A stretch of DNA of 64,000 nt from Pseudomonas sp. BCA17 (GCF_004519405.1 NZ_SGWI01000008.1:62001-126000), one strand, 5' to 3'. Positions 19,539-28,897 are shown, counted from the stretch's first letter. The notes: generated by a model not told the origin, from the sequence alone. A program made the numbers and translations.

Positions 19539-20423
19539 ATGCGAATGCGCCTTATGTTACTGGGCGGCGGGAATGCCCTCGGGCAGGCGCTGATTCGCCT
19601 CGGTGCAGAGGAAGACATCGGTTTCCTCGCACCCAAACCGCCCCAAGACGGCTGGGATGCCGCGAGCCTTACCCAATTGCTCGACGACACCCGTCCCGAT
19701 GCGTTGATCAACCTCGCCTACTATTTCGACTGGTTCCAGGCCGAGGCGGTCAGCGAAAGCCGTTTGGCCGCGCAGGAGTTCGCTATCGAACGCCTGGCTG
19801 AACTGTGTCAGCACCACGGCATTACGTTGCTGCAACCGTCCAGCTACCGCGTATTCGATGGCTCCCGCGCCACCGCCTACAGCGAAAAAGACGAACCGGT
19901 GCCCTTGGGCCTGCGCGGCCAGGCGTTGTGGCGTATTGAACAGAGTGTGCGCGCCACCTGCCCGCAACATGTGCTGCTGCGTTTTGGCTGGCTGCTGGAT
20001 GACAGCATGGATGGCACCTTGGGACGCTTTCTGGCCCGTGCGGAAAAACCGGATGAGTTGTTGATGGCGGACGACCGTCGCGGTAACCCGACGCCGGTGG
20101 ATGATGCCGCCCGGGTGATCATTTCCGTGCTCAAGCAGCTCGATTGCGCGGCGCCGCTGTGGGGGACCTATCACTACGCCGGCCAAGAGGCGACCACACC
20201 ATTGGCCCTGGGCCAGGCGATCCTCACCGAAGCGCGCAACTATCATCCGCTGGCTATCGAATCACCCACCGCCCAGGCCCACGCCGCACGGCCGGATGCA
20301 AGCGATGAACCGCAGCATGCGGTGCTGGCCTGCAAGAAAATCCTGCACACCTTCGGCATCAAGCCACGGGCGTGGCGTGCGGGGCTGCCGGCTTTGCTGG
20401 ACCGGTATTACCGCCACAGCTGA
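19539..20423 (+). CDS. RmlD-like sugar-nucleotide epimerase/reductase family protein
   Basis: A 294-residue short-chain dehydrogenase-like protein with an N-terminal nucleotide-binding segment MLLGGGNALGQALI and the RmlD-like run DALINLAYYFDW, then FDGS, YSEKDEPVP and GQALWRIEQ. The usual YxxxK pair is not obvious, so catalytic function is uncertain. The start is either ATG 19539 or ATG 19545. It is monocistronic, followed by a REP pair. Confidence 0.8.
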   Translation: MRMRLMLLGGGNALGQALIRLGAEEDIGFLAPKPPQDGWDAASLTQLLDDTRPDALINLAYYFDWFQAEAVSESRLAAQEFAIERLAELCQHHGITLLQPSSYRVFDGSRATAYSEKDEPVPLGLRGQALWRIEQSVRATCPQHVLLRFGWLLDDSMDGTLGRFLARAEKPDELLMADDRRGNPTPVDDAARVIISVLKQLDCAAPLWGTYHYAGQEATTPLALGQAILTEARNYHPLAIESPTAQAHAARPDASDEPQHAVLACKKILHTFGIKPRAWRAGLPALLDRYYRHS

Positions 20424-20440
20424 CATAACGCAAAAGCAGA

Positions 20441-20530
20441 TGTGAGAGGGGGCTTGCTCCCGATTGCGGAGTACCAGTCACTGATTCACTGACTGATTCA
20501 CCGTAATCGGGAGCAAGCCCCCTCTCACTT
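20441..20530. repeat. REP-type palindrome pair
   Basis: Two inverted copies of a core ending in GGGGGCTTGCTCCCGAT face each other around about 40 bp. They fill the gap between the convergent epimerase and ompW genes, where they can act as a transcript end. Confidence 0.85.
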
Positions 20531-20558
20531 GGGTTATGCGCTGTTGCTTACACCGGGA

Positions 20559-21257
20559 TCAGAATTTGTAGCCGATACCCACCATGTAAACCATCGGGTC
20601 CACGTCCACATTCACTTTGGCGCGGGTGCCCTGGCCCAACGCGTTGTTGTCCACGGTCGCCTTGGTGCTGATGTCGATGTAGCGCGCCTGGGCGTTGATC
20701 ATCCACTTGTCGTTGATCATGTAGTCGGCACCGATTTGCGCGGCCCAGCCCCAGGAGTTGTCTGCCTTGAAGTTGCTGAAACCGGCTTGTTGCGCACGGC
20801 TGCCGACGTGCTCGTCATAGATCCAGGTGTAGTTGATACCGGCGCCCACGTAGGGTTGGAACGCCGACTTGCTGTCCAGCGGGTAGTACACGACGCTCAG
20901 GGTTGGCGGCAGGTGTTTCAAGGTGCCGAGCTTGCCGTTGGCGGCGCCCAGGGCGGTGTTCTTGATCTTCACGTCATGCTCGAATGGCGTGGCGGCCAGC
21001 AGTTCGATACCGACGTGATTGGTCAGCATGTAGGCGAAGTTCAAGCCCAACTGGGTGTCGCTGCTCATGGTCGCCTTGCCGCCCAGGTTGGTGCCCGCCA
21101 ATGGGCCCTGGTCGACCTTCACGTGGCCGCTGTCAGCTTTCGGGTTCACGGTGATAGCACCGGCACGAACCAGAATGTCGCCAGCTTCGTGAGCGTGGAC
21201 GGCAGGGGCGGCGAGGGCGAGCGCGAAGAGGGACGCGCCGAGCAGAGACTTGTTCAT
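20559..21257 (-). CDS. ompW: OmpW-family outer-membrane protein
   Basis: 232 residues with a signal peptide (cleavage after APAVHA) and an eight-stranded barrel pattern ending in the outer-membrane signature MVYMVGIGYKF. Family motifs GDILVRAGAITVNP and HLPPTLSVVYYP are clear. OmpW forms a small hydrophobic channel. A GGACGT/ACGTCC inverted repeat (21271-21293) lies just upstream of the start and could be an operator, but this is unproven. Confidence 0.93.
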   Translation of the reverse strand: MNKSLLGASLFALALAAPAVHAHEAGDILVRAGAITVNPKADSGHVKVDQGPLAGTNLGGKATMSSDTQLGLNFAYMLTNHVGIELLAATPFEHDVKIKNTALGAANGKLGTLKHLPPTLSVVYYPLDSKSAFQPYVGAGINYTWIYDEHVGSRAQQAGFSNFKADNSWGWAAQIGADYMINDKWMINAQARYIDISTKATVDNNALGQGTRAKVNVDVDPMVYMVGIGYKF

Positions 21258-21299
21258 GGGAGCTCCAAAAGGACGTTTAAAAGTTGTACGTCCAATGGT

Positions 21300-21322
21300 A
21301 AAGATCGTTCCGTTCGATCTTT
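21300..21322 (-). terminator. Possible weak terminator of the zinc operon
   Basis: A perfect 8-bp inverted repeat (AAAGATCG and CGATCTTT) around a seven-base loop lies just past the DUF3299 stop and before ompW. The T-run is only three bases, so termination would be weak. Confidence 0.4.
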
Positions 21323-21352
21323 TGACTCAGCTCAATGAATGGGCAATCAGCG

Positions 21353-21874
21353 CTAGTCCGGCAGTTCGTAGACGTAAATCTTCTCGGCATCCATCTGGTA
21401 ACCGGCATCCGCCAACTCGCTGGTAGAGGGTTTGACCTGCATTGAGCCCTCGATCCAATACGGCTGGTACAGCTCATCGAGCTTCACGCCGACTTCGCTT
21501 TTTACATGCACGATCTGGTTCGACGGCGGCGGCGGCACGTGAATACACGCGCCGAAATACGGCACCAGCAGAAACTCGGTGGTGCGGCCTTCTTCGCTGA
21601 CTTCCAGCGGCACGATATAACCCGGCAAGCGGATGTGCTGGCCGTCCAGGCTTTGCACCACCGGCGCGTTGGGCAGCTCCTGCTTGGCCGCAGGCGCCGC
21701 CTCGACCGACAAGGCATCGGCCATGTTCGACAGGTCGTGCAACGGTTTCATGTTAGGGATTTCCGGTGGCGCATCCGCTGGGATCATCTCTTGCCACGAC
21801 AGATCCTTGGGCTGGTCGGCGGACCAGACCGGCACGCTCACCAGCAGCAACAGCGCAAACAGGGCACGACGCAT
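21353..21874 (-). CDS. DUF3299-family exported protein
   Basis: 173 residues with a signal peptide (ALFALLLLVSVPVWSAD). The DUF3299 core is recognisable in IRLPGYIVPLEVSEEG and FLLVPYFGACIHVPPPPSNQ. The family is often found beside ABC transporters and ZrgA-type proteins and is thought to work in metal or lipoprotein handling in the periplasm; its chemistry is unknown. It is the last gene of the zinc-associated cluster, separated from the permease by a repeat. The ATG at 21874 directly precedes the signal peptide. Confidence 0.85.
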   Translation of the reverse strand: MRRALFALLLLVSVPVWSADQPKDLSWQEMIPADAPPEIPNMKPLHDLSNMADALSVEAAPAAKQELPNAPVVQSLDGQHIRLPGYIVPLEVSEEGRTTEFLLVPYFGACIHVPPPPSNQIVHVKSEVGVKLDELYQPYWIEGSMQVKPSTSELADAGYQMDAEKIYVYELPD

Positions 21875-21897
21875 GTGATTCCTCAGTAGGTAGCTAT

Positions 21898-21966
21898 CAG
21901 CTGCAAGCTTCAAGTAAAAGCCGAAGCGCTTCCCGCTTGAAGCTTAAAGCTTAAAGCTTGCAGCTG
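21898..21966. repeat. AGCTTGCAGCTG-type inverted repeat
   Basis: Thirteen-base perfect arms (CAGCTGCAAGCTT and AAGCTTGCAGCTG) flank a segment with three near-tandem AAGCTT-containing units. This repeat lies between the ABC permease and the DUF3299 gene inside the operon. Confidence 0.75.
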
Positions 21967-21969
21967 CTC

Positions 21970-23235
21970 TTAAACCCTAATCGACAGGCCATCGGCCAGT
22001 GATTGTCGATAGGCACGCCACGCGGGCACGCTGCCCATCAACAACGCTGCGCACAAGATACCGGCGAGCAGTGTCCATTCATATTCGCTCGGCCACGACA
22101 TCGGCAAGTCCAGACCATAGTTGGCCTGCAAATACCCGCGCGATGCGGCGATGCATACGTACAGCAAACCCACGCCCACCACCACGCCGGACAACGCCAG
22201 GGCGAAGGCTTCGAAGATCAGCAGCGTCGCGATATGCCAAGGCCGTGCGCCCACCGACCGCAATATCGCCATTTCGCGGCGACGTTCGTTGAGGCTGGTG
22301 AGGATCGCTGTGAGCATGCCGATCAGACCGGTCAGCACTACAAATAACGAAATCACGAACAGCGCCTTTTCGGCGGTGCCCATCATGCTCCACAACTCTT
22401 GCAGGGCCACGCCCGGCAGGATCGCCAGCATCGGCTCACCACGGAAATCGTTGATTTCCCGTTGCAGGGCGAAGGTGGAAATCTTGTTGTTCAGGCCGAG
22501 CATGAAGGCCGTGATGGCCTGTGGAGTGAGGTCCATATTGCGCGCCTGCTCGGCACTGATGCGGCCTTTGCCCTGGGCCGGTACGCCGTTGTGCCAGTCG
22601 ATATGGATCGCTTCCATACCGCCGAGGCTGATGTGCAGCGTGCGGTCCACCGGCGTGCCGGTGCGCTTGAGAATGCCGACCACAGTGAACGGCTTGTCAT
22701 CGTGTTTCACCAGGCTGACGACCGCCACGCCATGGGCCAGCACCAGCTTGTCGCCGAGTTTGTAATGCAGGGCGTCGGCCACTTCGGCGCCCAGTACCAC
22801 TTCGAACGGGTCGGTGGCGAAGGCGCGGCCGCTGGCCAGTTCGAGGTTCTGTTTGCGGCCGTACTGGTAATGCTCGAAGTAGGACGCGTTGGTGCCCATC
22901 ACGCGGTAGCCGCGGTGGGAGTCGCCGAGGGAAATCGGGATCGCCCACTTCACTTGCGGGCTGGCGGCGAAGTGCTCGTAGCTGTCCCAGCGGATGTTGT
23001 TGGTGGCATTGCCGATGCGGAACACCGAGTACAGCAGCAGGTTGACCGAGCCGGAGCGGGCGCCGACGATCAAGTCGGTACCGCTGATGGTGCTGGCGAA
23101 ACTGTTGCGCGCTTCAGTGCGCACCCGCTCCACGGCCAGCAGCAGGCACACCGACAGGGCGATGGCGAAAGCGGTGAGGATCGCGGTAAAGCGGCGGTTA
23201 GCCAGGCTGGCCATGGCTAGACGGAACAAATACAT
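21970..23235 (-). CDS. MacB/FtsX-type ABC transporter permease
   Basis: A 421-residue inner-membrane protein with an N-terminal transmembrane helix, a large periplasmic domain (about 45-270) and three C-terminal helices, the FtsX/MacB layout. The cytoplasmic loop NERRREMAILRSVGARPWHI is the family signature. The ATG at 23235 follows the ATPase stop by one base, so the two form one transporter. In ZrgA-type zinc clusters this pair accompanies a zinc-binding protein, which suggests a role in envelope zinc handling. Confidence 0.9.
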   Translation of the reverse strand: MYLFRLAMASLANRRFTAILTAFAIALSVCLLLAVERVRTEARNSFASTISGTDLIVGARSGSVNLLLYSVFRIGNATNNIRWDSYEHFAASPQVKWAIPISLGDSHRGYRVMGTNASYFEHYQYGRKQNLELASGRAFATDPFEVVLGAEVADALHYKLGDKLVLAHGVAVVSLVKHDDKPFTVVGILKRTGTPVDRTLHISLGGMEAIHIDWHNGVPAQGKGRISAEQARNMDLTPQAITAFMLGLNNKISTFALQREINDFRGEPMLAILPGVALQELWSMMGTAEKALFVISLFVVLTGLIGMLTAILTSLNERRREMAILRSVGARPWHIATLLIFEAFALALSGVVVGVGLLYVCIAASRGYLQANYGLDLPMSWPSEYEWTLLAGILCAALLMGSVPAWRAYRQSLADGLSIRV

Positions 23236-23236
23236 C

Positions 23237-23947
23237 TCAAACCTCTGCGGGCGTGGCGGCGCGATTGAGTTCGGCCAGCGACAGGTTGCGGTCGAACAGC
23301 GGTGCCAGGCTCTGGTCATGGCTGACGAACAACAGGCTGGCGCCGGCTTCGCGGCATTCGGCGAACAACAACTGGATGAACGCTTCGCGAGCGTCGTAGT
23401 CCAGGGCCGAGGTGGGTTCGTCGGCGATTACCAGTTCCGGCTGGCCAATCAGCGCACGGGCGGCGGCCACCCGTTGCTGCTGGCCGATGGACAGCGAGTC
23501 GGCGCGGCGCTCCAGCAGGTCTGGGGCGTTGAGCCCCAAATGCGCCAGCAAAGTGGCGGCGGCCTGATCGACGCTGCCGTGACGCTGGATCGCCCGTTGC
23601 GCGCGCAGCTTGGAAAAGTGGCAGGGCAGTTCGACGTTCTCGCGCACCGACAGAAACGGCAGCAGGTTGAACTGCTGGAAGATATAACCGGTGTGATCGA
23701 CGCGGAAACGGTCGCGGGCACCGGCCGACAGTTCGGTGAGTTCCTGGCCGAGCAGGCGAATGCTGCCGCGGCTGGGTTTCTGCACGCCGCCCAGCAGCCC
23801 GAGCAGGGTGGTTTTGCCGCTGCCGCTCGGGCCTTTGAGGAACAGGGTTTCTCCTGCTTCCAGGCGGAACGCAGGGATGTCCAGCAACTGTGGGTGGCCG
23901 GGCCAGTTGAAGCCCAGGTCAGACAGTTCGATTAACGCTTGAGTCAT
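23237..23947 (-). CDS. ABC transporter ATP-binding protein (MacB/LolD type)
   Basis: 236 residues with Walker A GPSGSGKTT (39-47), Q-loop FQQFNLLPFLSV, signature LSIGQQQR, Walker B LVIADEPTSALD and switch histidine LFVSHDQ. The LolD/MacB subtype fits with the FtsX-type permease encoded next to it. It lies downstream of the zinc-binding protein gene with a REP pair in between. Confidence 0.92.
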   Translation of the reverse strand: MTQALIELSDLGFNWPGHPQLLDIPAFRLEAGETLFLKGPSGSGKTTLLGLLGGVQKPSRGSIRLLGQELTELSAGARDRFRVDHTGYIFQQFNLLPFLSVRENVELPCHFSKLRAQRAIQRHGSVDQAAATLLAHLGLNAPDLLERRADSLSIGQQQRVAAARALIGQPELVIADEPTSALDYDAREAFIQLLFAECREAGASLLFVSHDQSLAPLFDRNLSLAELNRAATPAEV

Positions 23948-23973
23948 GGTTGCAGTTCACGCATTGGGCTTTC

Positions 23974-24070
23974 TGTAGAAGCGAGCTTGCTCGCGAAAGA
24001 CGTTAACGATAACGCGGCATTCCGGTGAACGCGGCGCGCTTGAGTTTTTCGTGAGCAAGCTGGTTCCTAC
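23974..24070. repeat. REP-type palindrome pair overlapping the zrgA stop codon
   Basis: Two inverted cores (GCGAGCTTGCTCGCGAAAG and TTCGTGAGCAAGCTGG) lie between zrgA and the ABC ATPase gene. The right end covers the zrgA stop codon (24067-24069). Confidence 0.75.
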
Positions 24071-24672
24071 AACTTCAGGGTGGCTGCGGTGGCCGTCGCT
24101 TCAACACCTTGCTGGCCGCTCGGACCGATCAGTTGTACCTGGATTTTCTGGGTGGCGGGGAAGGTCTTGAACACTTGCGTCAGGTCGAAATTGCTCAGGG
24201 CCGTCGGCGTGGCGCACGTGAATTGGTAGTGCGCATGGATCTCGCTGTGGTCGTGATGATGCTCGTGGGCGGCGGCGCCTTTGCCGTCGGTGGCGTGGTC
24301 GTCATCGTCGTCGTCATGGTCGGCTTCAGGCTTGTCGCCGAACAGCGGGCTGTTGAGCTCCTGGGTGCTGATCACGCAGCCGGCGGCTTTGGGCAGGTTG
24401 AACAGGGCCAGCGGATTTTCCAGCTGTTTGCGCGCGGCGGCGACCTTGGCCTTGTCGGCGGCGGTGCTGGCCTGGTGTTCGAAGCCCACGAGGTTCATCG
24501 CCGGGCTGTCGAACTCCACTTCCAGCGCCTGGCCGTCGAGCACGGCGTTTAGGCGACCGACCCCGTGTTCATGGGCGCCCAGGCTGCCGTGTTCATGTTC
24601 GTGATCGTCATGAGCGTGGGCGACAGCCAATGGCAGCAGGGCAAACGGCAAAGCGAGCAGCAGACGGCGCAT
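24067..24672 (-). CDS. zrgA: ZrgA-family (DUF2796) zinc-binding periplasmic protein
   Basis: 201 residues with a signal peptide (LLALPFALLPLAVAHA). Two metal-binding-looking tracts stand out: HDDHEHEHGSLGAHEHG after the signal and EADHDDDDDDHATDG...AAHEHHHDHSEIHAH in the middle. DUF2796 is the ZrgA family, induced by zinc starvation through Zur in Vibrio. The cluster zrgA, ABC ATPase, permease, DUF3299 supports this. A Zur-like palindrome lies 26 bases upstream of the ATG at 24672. Confidence 0.88.
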   Translation of the reverse strand: MRRLLLALPFALLPLAVAHAHDDHEHEHGSLGAHEHGVGRLNAVLDGQALEVEFDSPAMNLVGFEHQASTAADKAKVAAARKQLENPLALFNLPKAAGCVISTQELNSPLFGDKPEADHDDDDDDHATDGKGAAAHEHHHDHSEIHAHYQFTCATPTALSNFDLTQVFKTFPATQKIQVQLIGPSGQQGVEATATAATLKL

Positions 24673-24697
24673 GAGAGGGCTCCAGAACATGAAAGTT

Positions 24698-24719
24698 TTG
24701 TTATGTGATCTTATAACAA
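24698..24719. promoter_or_regulatory. Probable Zur operator
   Basis: The palindrome TTGTTAT-N8-ATAACAA lies just upstream of zrgA. It fits the A/T-rich Zur-box type (TGTTAT...ATAACA). It also lies about 80 bp upstream of the divergent small gene at 24803. Confidence 0.65.
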
Positions 24720-24802
24720 TGTTGCGAGAGTTTGACCGCCTGCTTGGCGTTGCGCAAGCCGCGTGGGAGCATGCCCGTCAGAAAAGTGCAGGAGTAAGGA
24801 CG

Positions 24803-25144
24803 ATGTTGCGAATTCGTGGAACTGTCGGCGACCTGCCGGTGGATTTGACCCTGGAGCTGGACGACGGCGACTGGGCCCGGCTGGGCGCGCAGTTGCAGGC
24901 GGCTCCGGTGCCGACTGCGCCAACCGTTGCGCCGGTCAAACAGACCGATGACCTGTGGCAGAAAGCCCAGGACCTGTTACGCAAGGCCGGGCAACTCAGC
25001 GGGTTGGAGTTACTGGATCAACTGGAAGGTCTGGCCGGCGATGCTGCGTCCGGCAAGCGCCTGTTGGTGCGCTTGCGACACAGTGCCAATGTGAAAGTCG
25101 CCAGCGGCGGGGACACGCCGCTGTACCGTTGGGTCGAGGCTTAA
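24803..25144 (+). CDS. Conserved hypothetical protein
   Basis: A 113-residue soluble protein with an N-terminal beta-rich part (MLRIRGTVGDLPVDLTLELDDGDW), a proline-rich linker and a helical C-terminal part (DDLWQKAQDLLRKAGQLSGLELLDQLEGL). The family is not recognised. The ATG at 24803 follows AAGGAC; the open frame extends upstream through the Zur-box region, where coding is unlikely. Its stop overlaps the convergent ybbN stop. Confidence 0.7.
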   Translation: MLRIRGTVGDLPVDLTLELDDGDWARLGAQLQAAPVPTAPTVAPVKQTDDLWQKAQDLLRKAGQLSGLELLDQLEGLAGDAASGKRLLVRLRHSANVKVASGGDTPLYRWVEA

Positions 25145-26013
25145 TACAGCGCGGCGAACAACTTGCGACGGTATACGGTTACCAGCGGATGCTCATTGCC
25201 GAGCAATTCGAACACCTGCAGCAGGGTCTTGTGCGGCAAACCCTCGCTGTAGCTGCGATTGCGGATAAACAGCTTCAGCAAGCCTTCCAGCGCCGCGTCG
25301 TATTGCTGGCGCGCCAGTTGTTGAATCGCCAGTTGATAGGCCGCTTCATCGTCCTGCGGGTTTTGCGCCAGGCGGCTTTTCAGTTCGGCCGCGTCCGGCA
25401 GGTCGGCAGCCTGGCGCAGGAACGTGATCTGTGCCTTCGCCCCGGCGAGTGCGGCCTTGTGCTCATCGCCCTTCACGGCATCCAGCACGGCCTGGGCTTC
25501 GCCCAATTCGCCACGTTCGGCCAGGCAGCGCGCGTACAGGATCAGCGCGGCGGCGTTGGTGTTGTCTTCGCCCAACAGTGCGACCAGCACCGCTTCGGCC
25601 TCGCTGATACGCCCTTCGGCAAACAGCGCCTGAGCCTGTTCCAGAGGATCGGCCGCGGCCGGTGGTGGCATCTGTACATGTGGCTCCAGCATCGCCCGCA
25701 CCGCCGACTCCGGCTGTGCACCGGCAAATCCGTCCACCGGTTGGCCATCCTTGAACAACACCACGGTTGGCAGGCTGCGAATGCCAAAACGCGCGACGAT
25801 ATCCTGCTCGGCCTCGCAGTCGACCTTGGCCAGCAGCAACTCGCCCTGATAACTCTCGGCAATCTGCGCCAACAGCGGCATCAGCGCTTTGCACGGCGCA
25901 CACCACTCGGCCCAGAAATCCACCAGCACGGGCTTGTGGAACGAGTTCTCGATCACCGCCTGGTCGAAGGTGGCGGTGGTGGCATCGAAGATGTACGGCG
26001 TGGGCTCACTCAT
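25141..26013 (-). CDS. ybbN: YbbN/CnoX-type thioredoxin-TPR co-chaperone
   Basis: 290 residues: a thioredoxin domain (1-110) with the full active site WCAPC (C38, C41), then a helical TPR-like domain starting DPLEQAQALFAEGRISEAE. E. coli YbbN keeps only part of this motif, so this protein may be redox-active. The family is a holdase that hands clients to DnaK and GroEL during oxidative stress. The ATG at 26013 is chosen; the upstream extension lacks the thioredoxin pattern. Confidence 0.9.
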   Translation of the reverse strand: MSEPTPYIFDATTATFDQAVIENSFHKPVLVDFWAEWCAPCKALMPLLAQIAESYQGELLLAKVDCEAEQDIVARFGIRSLPTVVLFKDGQPVDGFAGAQPESAVRAMLEPHVQMPPPAAADPLEQAQALFAEGRISEAEAVLVALLGEDNTNAAALILYARCLAERGELGEAQAVLDAVKGDEHKAALAGAKAQITFLRQAADLPDAAELKSRLAQNPQDDEAAYQLAIQQLARQQYDAALEGLLKLFIRNRSYSEGLPHKTLLQVFELLGNEHPLVTVYRRKLFAALY

Positions 26014-26045
26014 GGGGCGTCTCGAATAAAGCGGGAATGGGGCAA

Positions 26046-26708
26046 CTATAAGGGCTGGCGCCGCGAATGGTACAGGCTCACCTTGCGAAACTCCCAAGGT
26101 TCGGCCAGGTCTGGCAACGTCAGCGCATCAAGGATCTCCAACCGCCGATAATCCGGGTGTTGAAAGTCCTTCACCCGCGAATCCGCCACCAGCGCTTCGC
26201 GGCCGCGGGTCAGAAACTGGTCCAGCAGCGGCAGGTTGGCACGGTCGTAGAGCACGTCGGCCACCAGGATCAGGTCGAAGCGGTCGGCTTCGGCGAAAAA
26301 GTCTGCCGAATAACCCAGTGCCACACCGTTGAGTTCGGCGTTGGCCCGGCAGGCGGCCAACGCCAGTGGGTCAAGGTCGCAGGCCACCACCTCCAGCGCG
26401 CCCGCTTTGACGGCGGCAATCCCGGCCACGCCGGAGCCGGCGCCAAAATCCAGTACGCGCTTGCCGGCGACCCATTCGGGGTAGGCCGCCAGGTAACGCG
26501 CCAACGCCAGACCGCTGGCCCAGCAGAAACTCCAGTAGGGCGGCTCATGCAGGATGCGCCGGGTTTCCTCCTGGCTGAATTCGCGGTCCATGTTGTCCGC
26601 GTCCAGCAACCACAGCGACAGCTCGGTGCCCGGCAGCGGGCAGGGCACCAGTTGCGCGTCGCCGATCAATTCGCTCAGGGCGCGCTGCAGGTGCAGCGGT
26701 GGCGTCAT
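26046..26708 (-). CDS. Class I SAM-dependent methyltransferase
   Basis: A 220-residue enzyme with motif I VLDFGAGSGVAGIAAVKAG, motif II VACDLDPLAL and motif IV ILVADVLYDR. It resembles the protein-lysine methyltransferase (METTL20/ETFB-KMT, PrmA-like) group, but the substrate cannot be set. Its ATG overlaps the lipoprotein gene stop by four bases. Confidence 0.88.
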   Translation of the reverse strand: MTPPLHLQRALSELIGDAQLVPCPLPGTELSLWLLDADNMDREFSQEETRRILHEPPYWSFCWASGLALARYLAAYPEWVAGKRVLDFGAGSGVAGIAAVKAGALEVVACDLDPLALAACRANAELNGVALGYSADFFAEADRFDLILVADVLYDRANLPLLDQFLTRGREALVADSRVKDFQHPDYRRLEILDALTLPDLAEPWEFRKVSLYHSRRQPL

Positions 26709-27160
26709 GGTGCCTTGACGAGTTGCAGGGGGCCGGTGGTCTGGGTGATCGCCTGGGTGATACGCACCGCGGGCAGGTGCAGGATCAACTGGCCGGACTG
26801 GCTGGCGCGGCCGCGTAATTCAACCCGCGCACCGACCGGGAAGGCCTCGGGGTTGAAGCGCAGACGGAAGGCCAGCGGCTTGCCGTTGGCGTTCAACACG
26901 CTGCTGGCGAGCAGTTGCTGCGGGCGGTTGCGCTCATCGATCACCAGCAATGCCAGTTCGACCTCGGCGTTGGCCGGCACGCCGTTGAGGACGCCGCTGA
27001 TTTCCCGTTGATAAGCCGGCAAGGGGCCGAGGTCTTCAATACCGGGCACTTTTTTCTCTTGTGCCGGTGTGGGTTGAGGCGCGGCCGGCTTGGGGGCTTC
27101 GCTGCTGCAGGCGACCAGAAAACTGAACAGGGCGAGTAAAACCAGTGGTCGTAGCTGCAT
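26705..27160 (-). CDS. YbaY-family lipoprotein
   Basis: 151 residues with a lipoprotein signal ending LVAC (Cys18), a proline-rich spacer and a YbaY-type beta-sandwich ([22 protein letters not shown]). It is expected to be anchored in the envelope; function unknown. The ATG at 27160 fits the signal peptide. It is translationally coupled to the downstream methyltransferase. Confidence 0.87.
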   Translation of the reverse strand: MQLRPLVLLALFSFLVACSSEAPKPAAPQPTPAQEKKVPGIEDLGPLPAYQREISGVLNGVPANAEVELALLVIDERNRPQQLLASSVLNANGKPLAFRLRFNPEAFPVGARVELRGRASQSGQLILHLPAVRITQAITQTTGPLQLVKAP

Positions 27161-27299
27161 GTACGGCTCCAGAAAGGACAAAATCCGTGGTTTGAAAATC
27201 AACAAACATAATAGCCCGCCTATATACCGTAAAGGCTATGGCTTGTCTTGCCACGGGGATGCGCTACCATGGCCCTCCCTTTTTTTGTTGCCTGCCACC

Positions 27300-27764
27300 A
27301 TGCACTGTCCCTTCTGCGGTGCCAACGACACCAAGGTCATTGACTCGCGTCTGGTCGCCGAGGGCGATCAAGTGCGTCGCCGGCGCGAATGCCTGGCCTG
27401 CGGTGAACGTTTCACCACCTTCGAAACCGCCGAACTGGTATTGCCCCGTCTGATCAAGTCCGACGGCAGCCGCCAGCCTTTCGACGAAGACAAACTTCGC
27501 GCCGGTATGCAGCGCGCCCTGGAAAAACGCCCGGTGAGTGTCGAGCGGCTGGAGGCGGCGCTGGTGCATATCAAGCACAAGCTGCGCGCGACCGGCGAGC
27601 GCGAGGTCAAGAGCCTGGTGGTTGGAGAACTGGTGATGGGCGAGCTGCAAAAGCTCGATGAAGTCGCCTATATCCGTTTCGCCTCGGTGTATCGACGCTT
27701 CCAGGACCTCAATGAGTTCCGCGAAGAGATCGACCGCCTGGCCCGTGAGCCGGTTAAACAATGA
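27300..27764 (+). CDS. nrdR: Transcriptional repressor NrdR
   Basis: 154 residues: an N-terminal zinc ribbon (MHCPFCG and CLACGERF) followed by an ATP-cone domain ([19 protein letters not shown]). NrdR represses ribonucleotide reductase genes in response to nucleotide levels. The stop overlaps the ribD start by four bases (ATGA), placing nrdR first in the riboflavin-nusB operon as in other pseudomonads. Confidence 0.97.
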   Translation: MHCPFCGANDTKVIDSRLVAEGDQVRRRRECLACGERFTTFETAELVLPRLIKSDGSRQPFDEDKLRAGMQRALEKRPVSVERLEAALVHIKHKLRATGEREVKSLVVGELVMGELQKLDEVAYIRFASVYRRFQDLNEFREEIDRLAREPVKQ

Positions 27765-28897
27765 CGACACCTTCCGCTGAGCAGGCCGTGCTCGACGCCC
27801 ATTACATGGCGCGTGCGCTCGAACTGGCGCGCAAGGGCCTCTACACCACGCACCCTAACCCGCGTGTGGGTTGCGTGATCGTGCGTGATGGGCAGGTTGT
27901 CGGCGAAGGCTGGCATGAGCGCGCCGGCGAGCCCCACGCCGAGCCCAACGCCCTGCGCGCCGCCGGTGACAAGGCGCGTGGCGCCACGGTGTATGTGACC
28001 CTCGAACCCTGCAGCCATCATGGGCGTACACCGCCGTGCGCGGATGCCTTGGTGAGCGCAGGTGTAGCCCGTGTCGTTGCAGCGATGCAGGACCCCAACC
28101 CGGAAGTGGCCGGGCGTGGCATGCAGCGCTTGGCTCAGGCCGGCATCGAGGTCCATGGCGGTGTCCTCGAGGCGCAGGCGCGAGCATTGAACCCGGGGTT
28201 CCTCAAACGCATGGAACACGGCCTGCCATTTGTGCGGGTCAAGCTGGCGATGAGCCTGGATGGCCGTACCGCCATGGCCAGCGGCGAAAGCCAATGGATC
28301 ACCGGCCCGGCTGCCCGCGCCGCCGTGCAACGCCTGCGTGCCGAAGCCAGTGTAGTGCTGACCGGCGCCGACACTGTATTGGCCGATGGTGCGCGCCTGA
28401 CCGTGCGTGCCGCCGAGCTGGGCCTGGATGAGGCCACCACCGCCTTGGCCATGTCGCGCCCGCCATTGCGCGTGCTGATCGACGGCCGCCTGCGCGTGCC
28501 GCTCGATGCGCCGTTCTTCAAGGCCGGGCCAGCGTTGGTCATCACCTGTGTCACGCCGGAGAATCAGTTCCCTCGTGGCCCTGAGTGCCTGGTGGTACCG
28601 GGAGTTGCTGGCCAGGTCGACCTGCGCTCGGCGCTGGTTGCCCTGGCCGCCCGTGGCGTCAACGAGGTGTTGGTAGAAGCCGGCCCAAGCCTGGCAGGCG
28701 CTTTTGCCCAGCAGGGCCTGGTCGACGAGTACGTGATTTTCGTCGCCGGCAAGTTTCTCGGTTCCGCTGCCCGGCCTTTGTTGGACTGGCCGCTTGAGAA
28801 ACTGGCGGATGCCCCCCAACTCAAGATCACTGAAATGCGCGCTGTGGGCGACGACTGGCGAGTCACTGCCATTCCTTTGCCAGTAGCGAGCGTATAA
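27761..28897 (+). CDS. ribD: Bifunctional riboflavin deaminase/reductase RibD
   Basis: 378 residues. The N-terminal cytidine-deaminase-like domain has the zinc motif HAEPNAL and [11 protein letters not shown]; the C-terminal reductase domain begins [23 protein letters not shown]. It catalyses the second and third steps of riboflavin synthesis from the GTP cyclohydrolase product. It is coupled to nrdR and precedes ribE by 45 bp. Confidence 0.97.
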   Translation: MTTPSAEQAVLDAHYMARALELARKGLYTTHPNPRVGCVIVRDGQVVGEGWHERAGEPHAEPNALRAAGDKARGATVYVTLEPCSHHGRTPPCADALVSAGVARVVAAMQDPNPEVAGRGMQRLAQAGIEVHGGVLEAQARALNPGFLKRMEHGLPFVRVKLAMSLDGRTAMASGESQWITGPAARAAVQRLRAEASVVLTGADTVLADGARLTVRAAELGLDEATTALAMSRPPLRVLIDGRLRVPLDAPFFKAGPALVITCVTPENQFPRGPECLVVPGVAGQVDLRSALVALAARGVNEVLVEAGPSLAGAFAQQGLVDEYVIFVAGKFLGSAARPLLDWPLEKLADAPQLKITEMRAVGDDWRVTAIPLPVASV

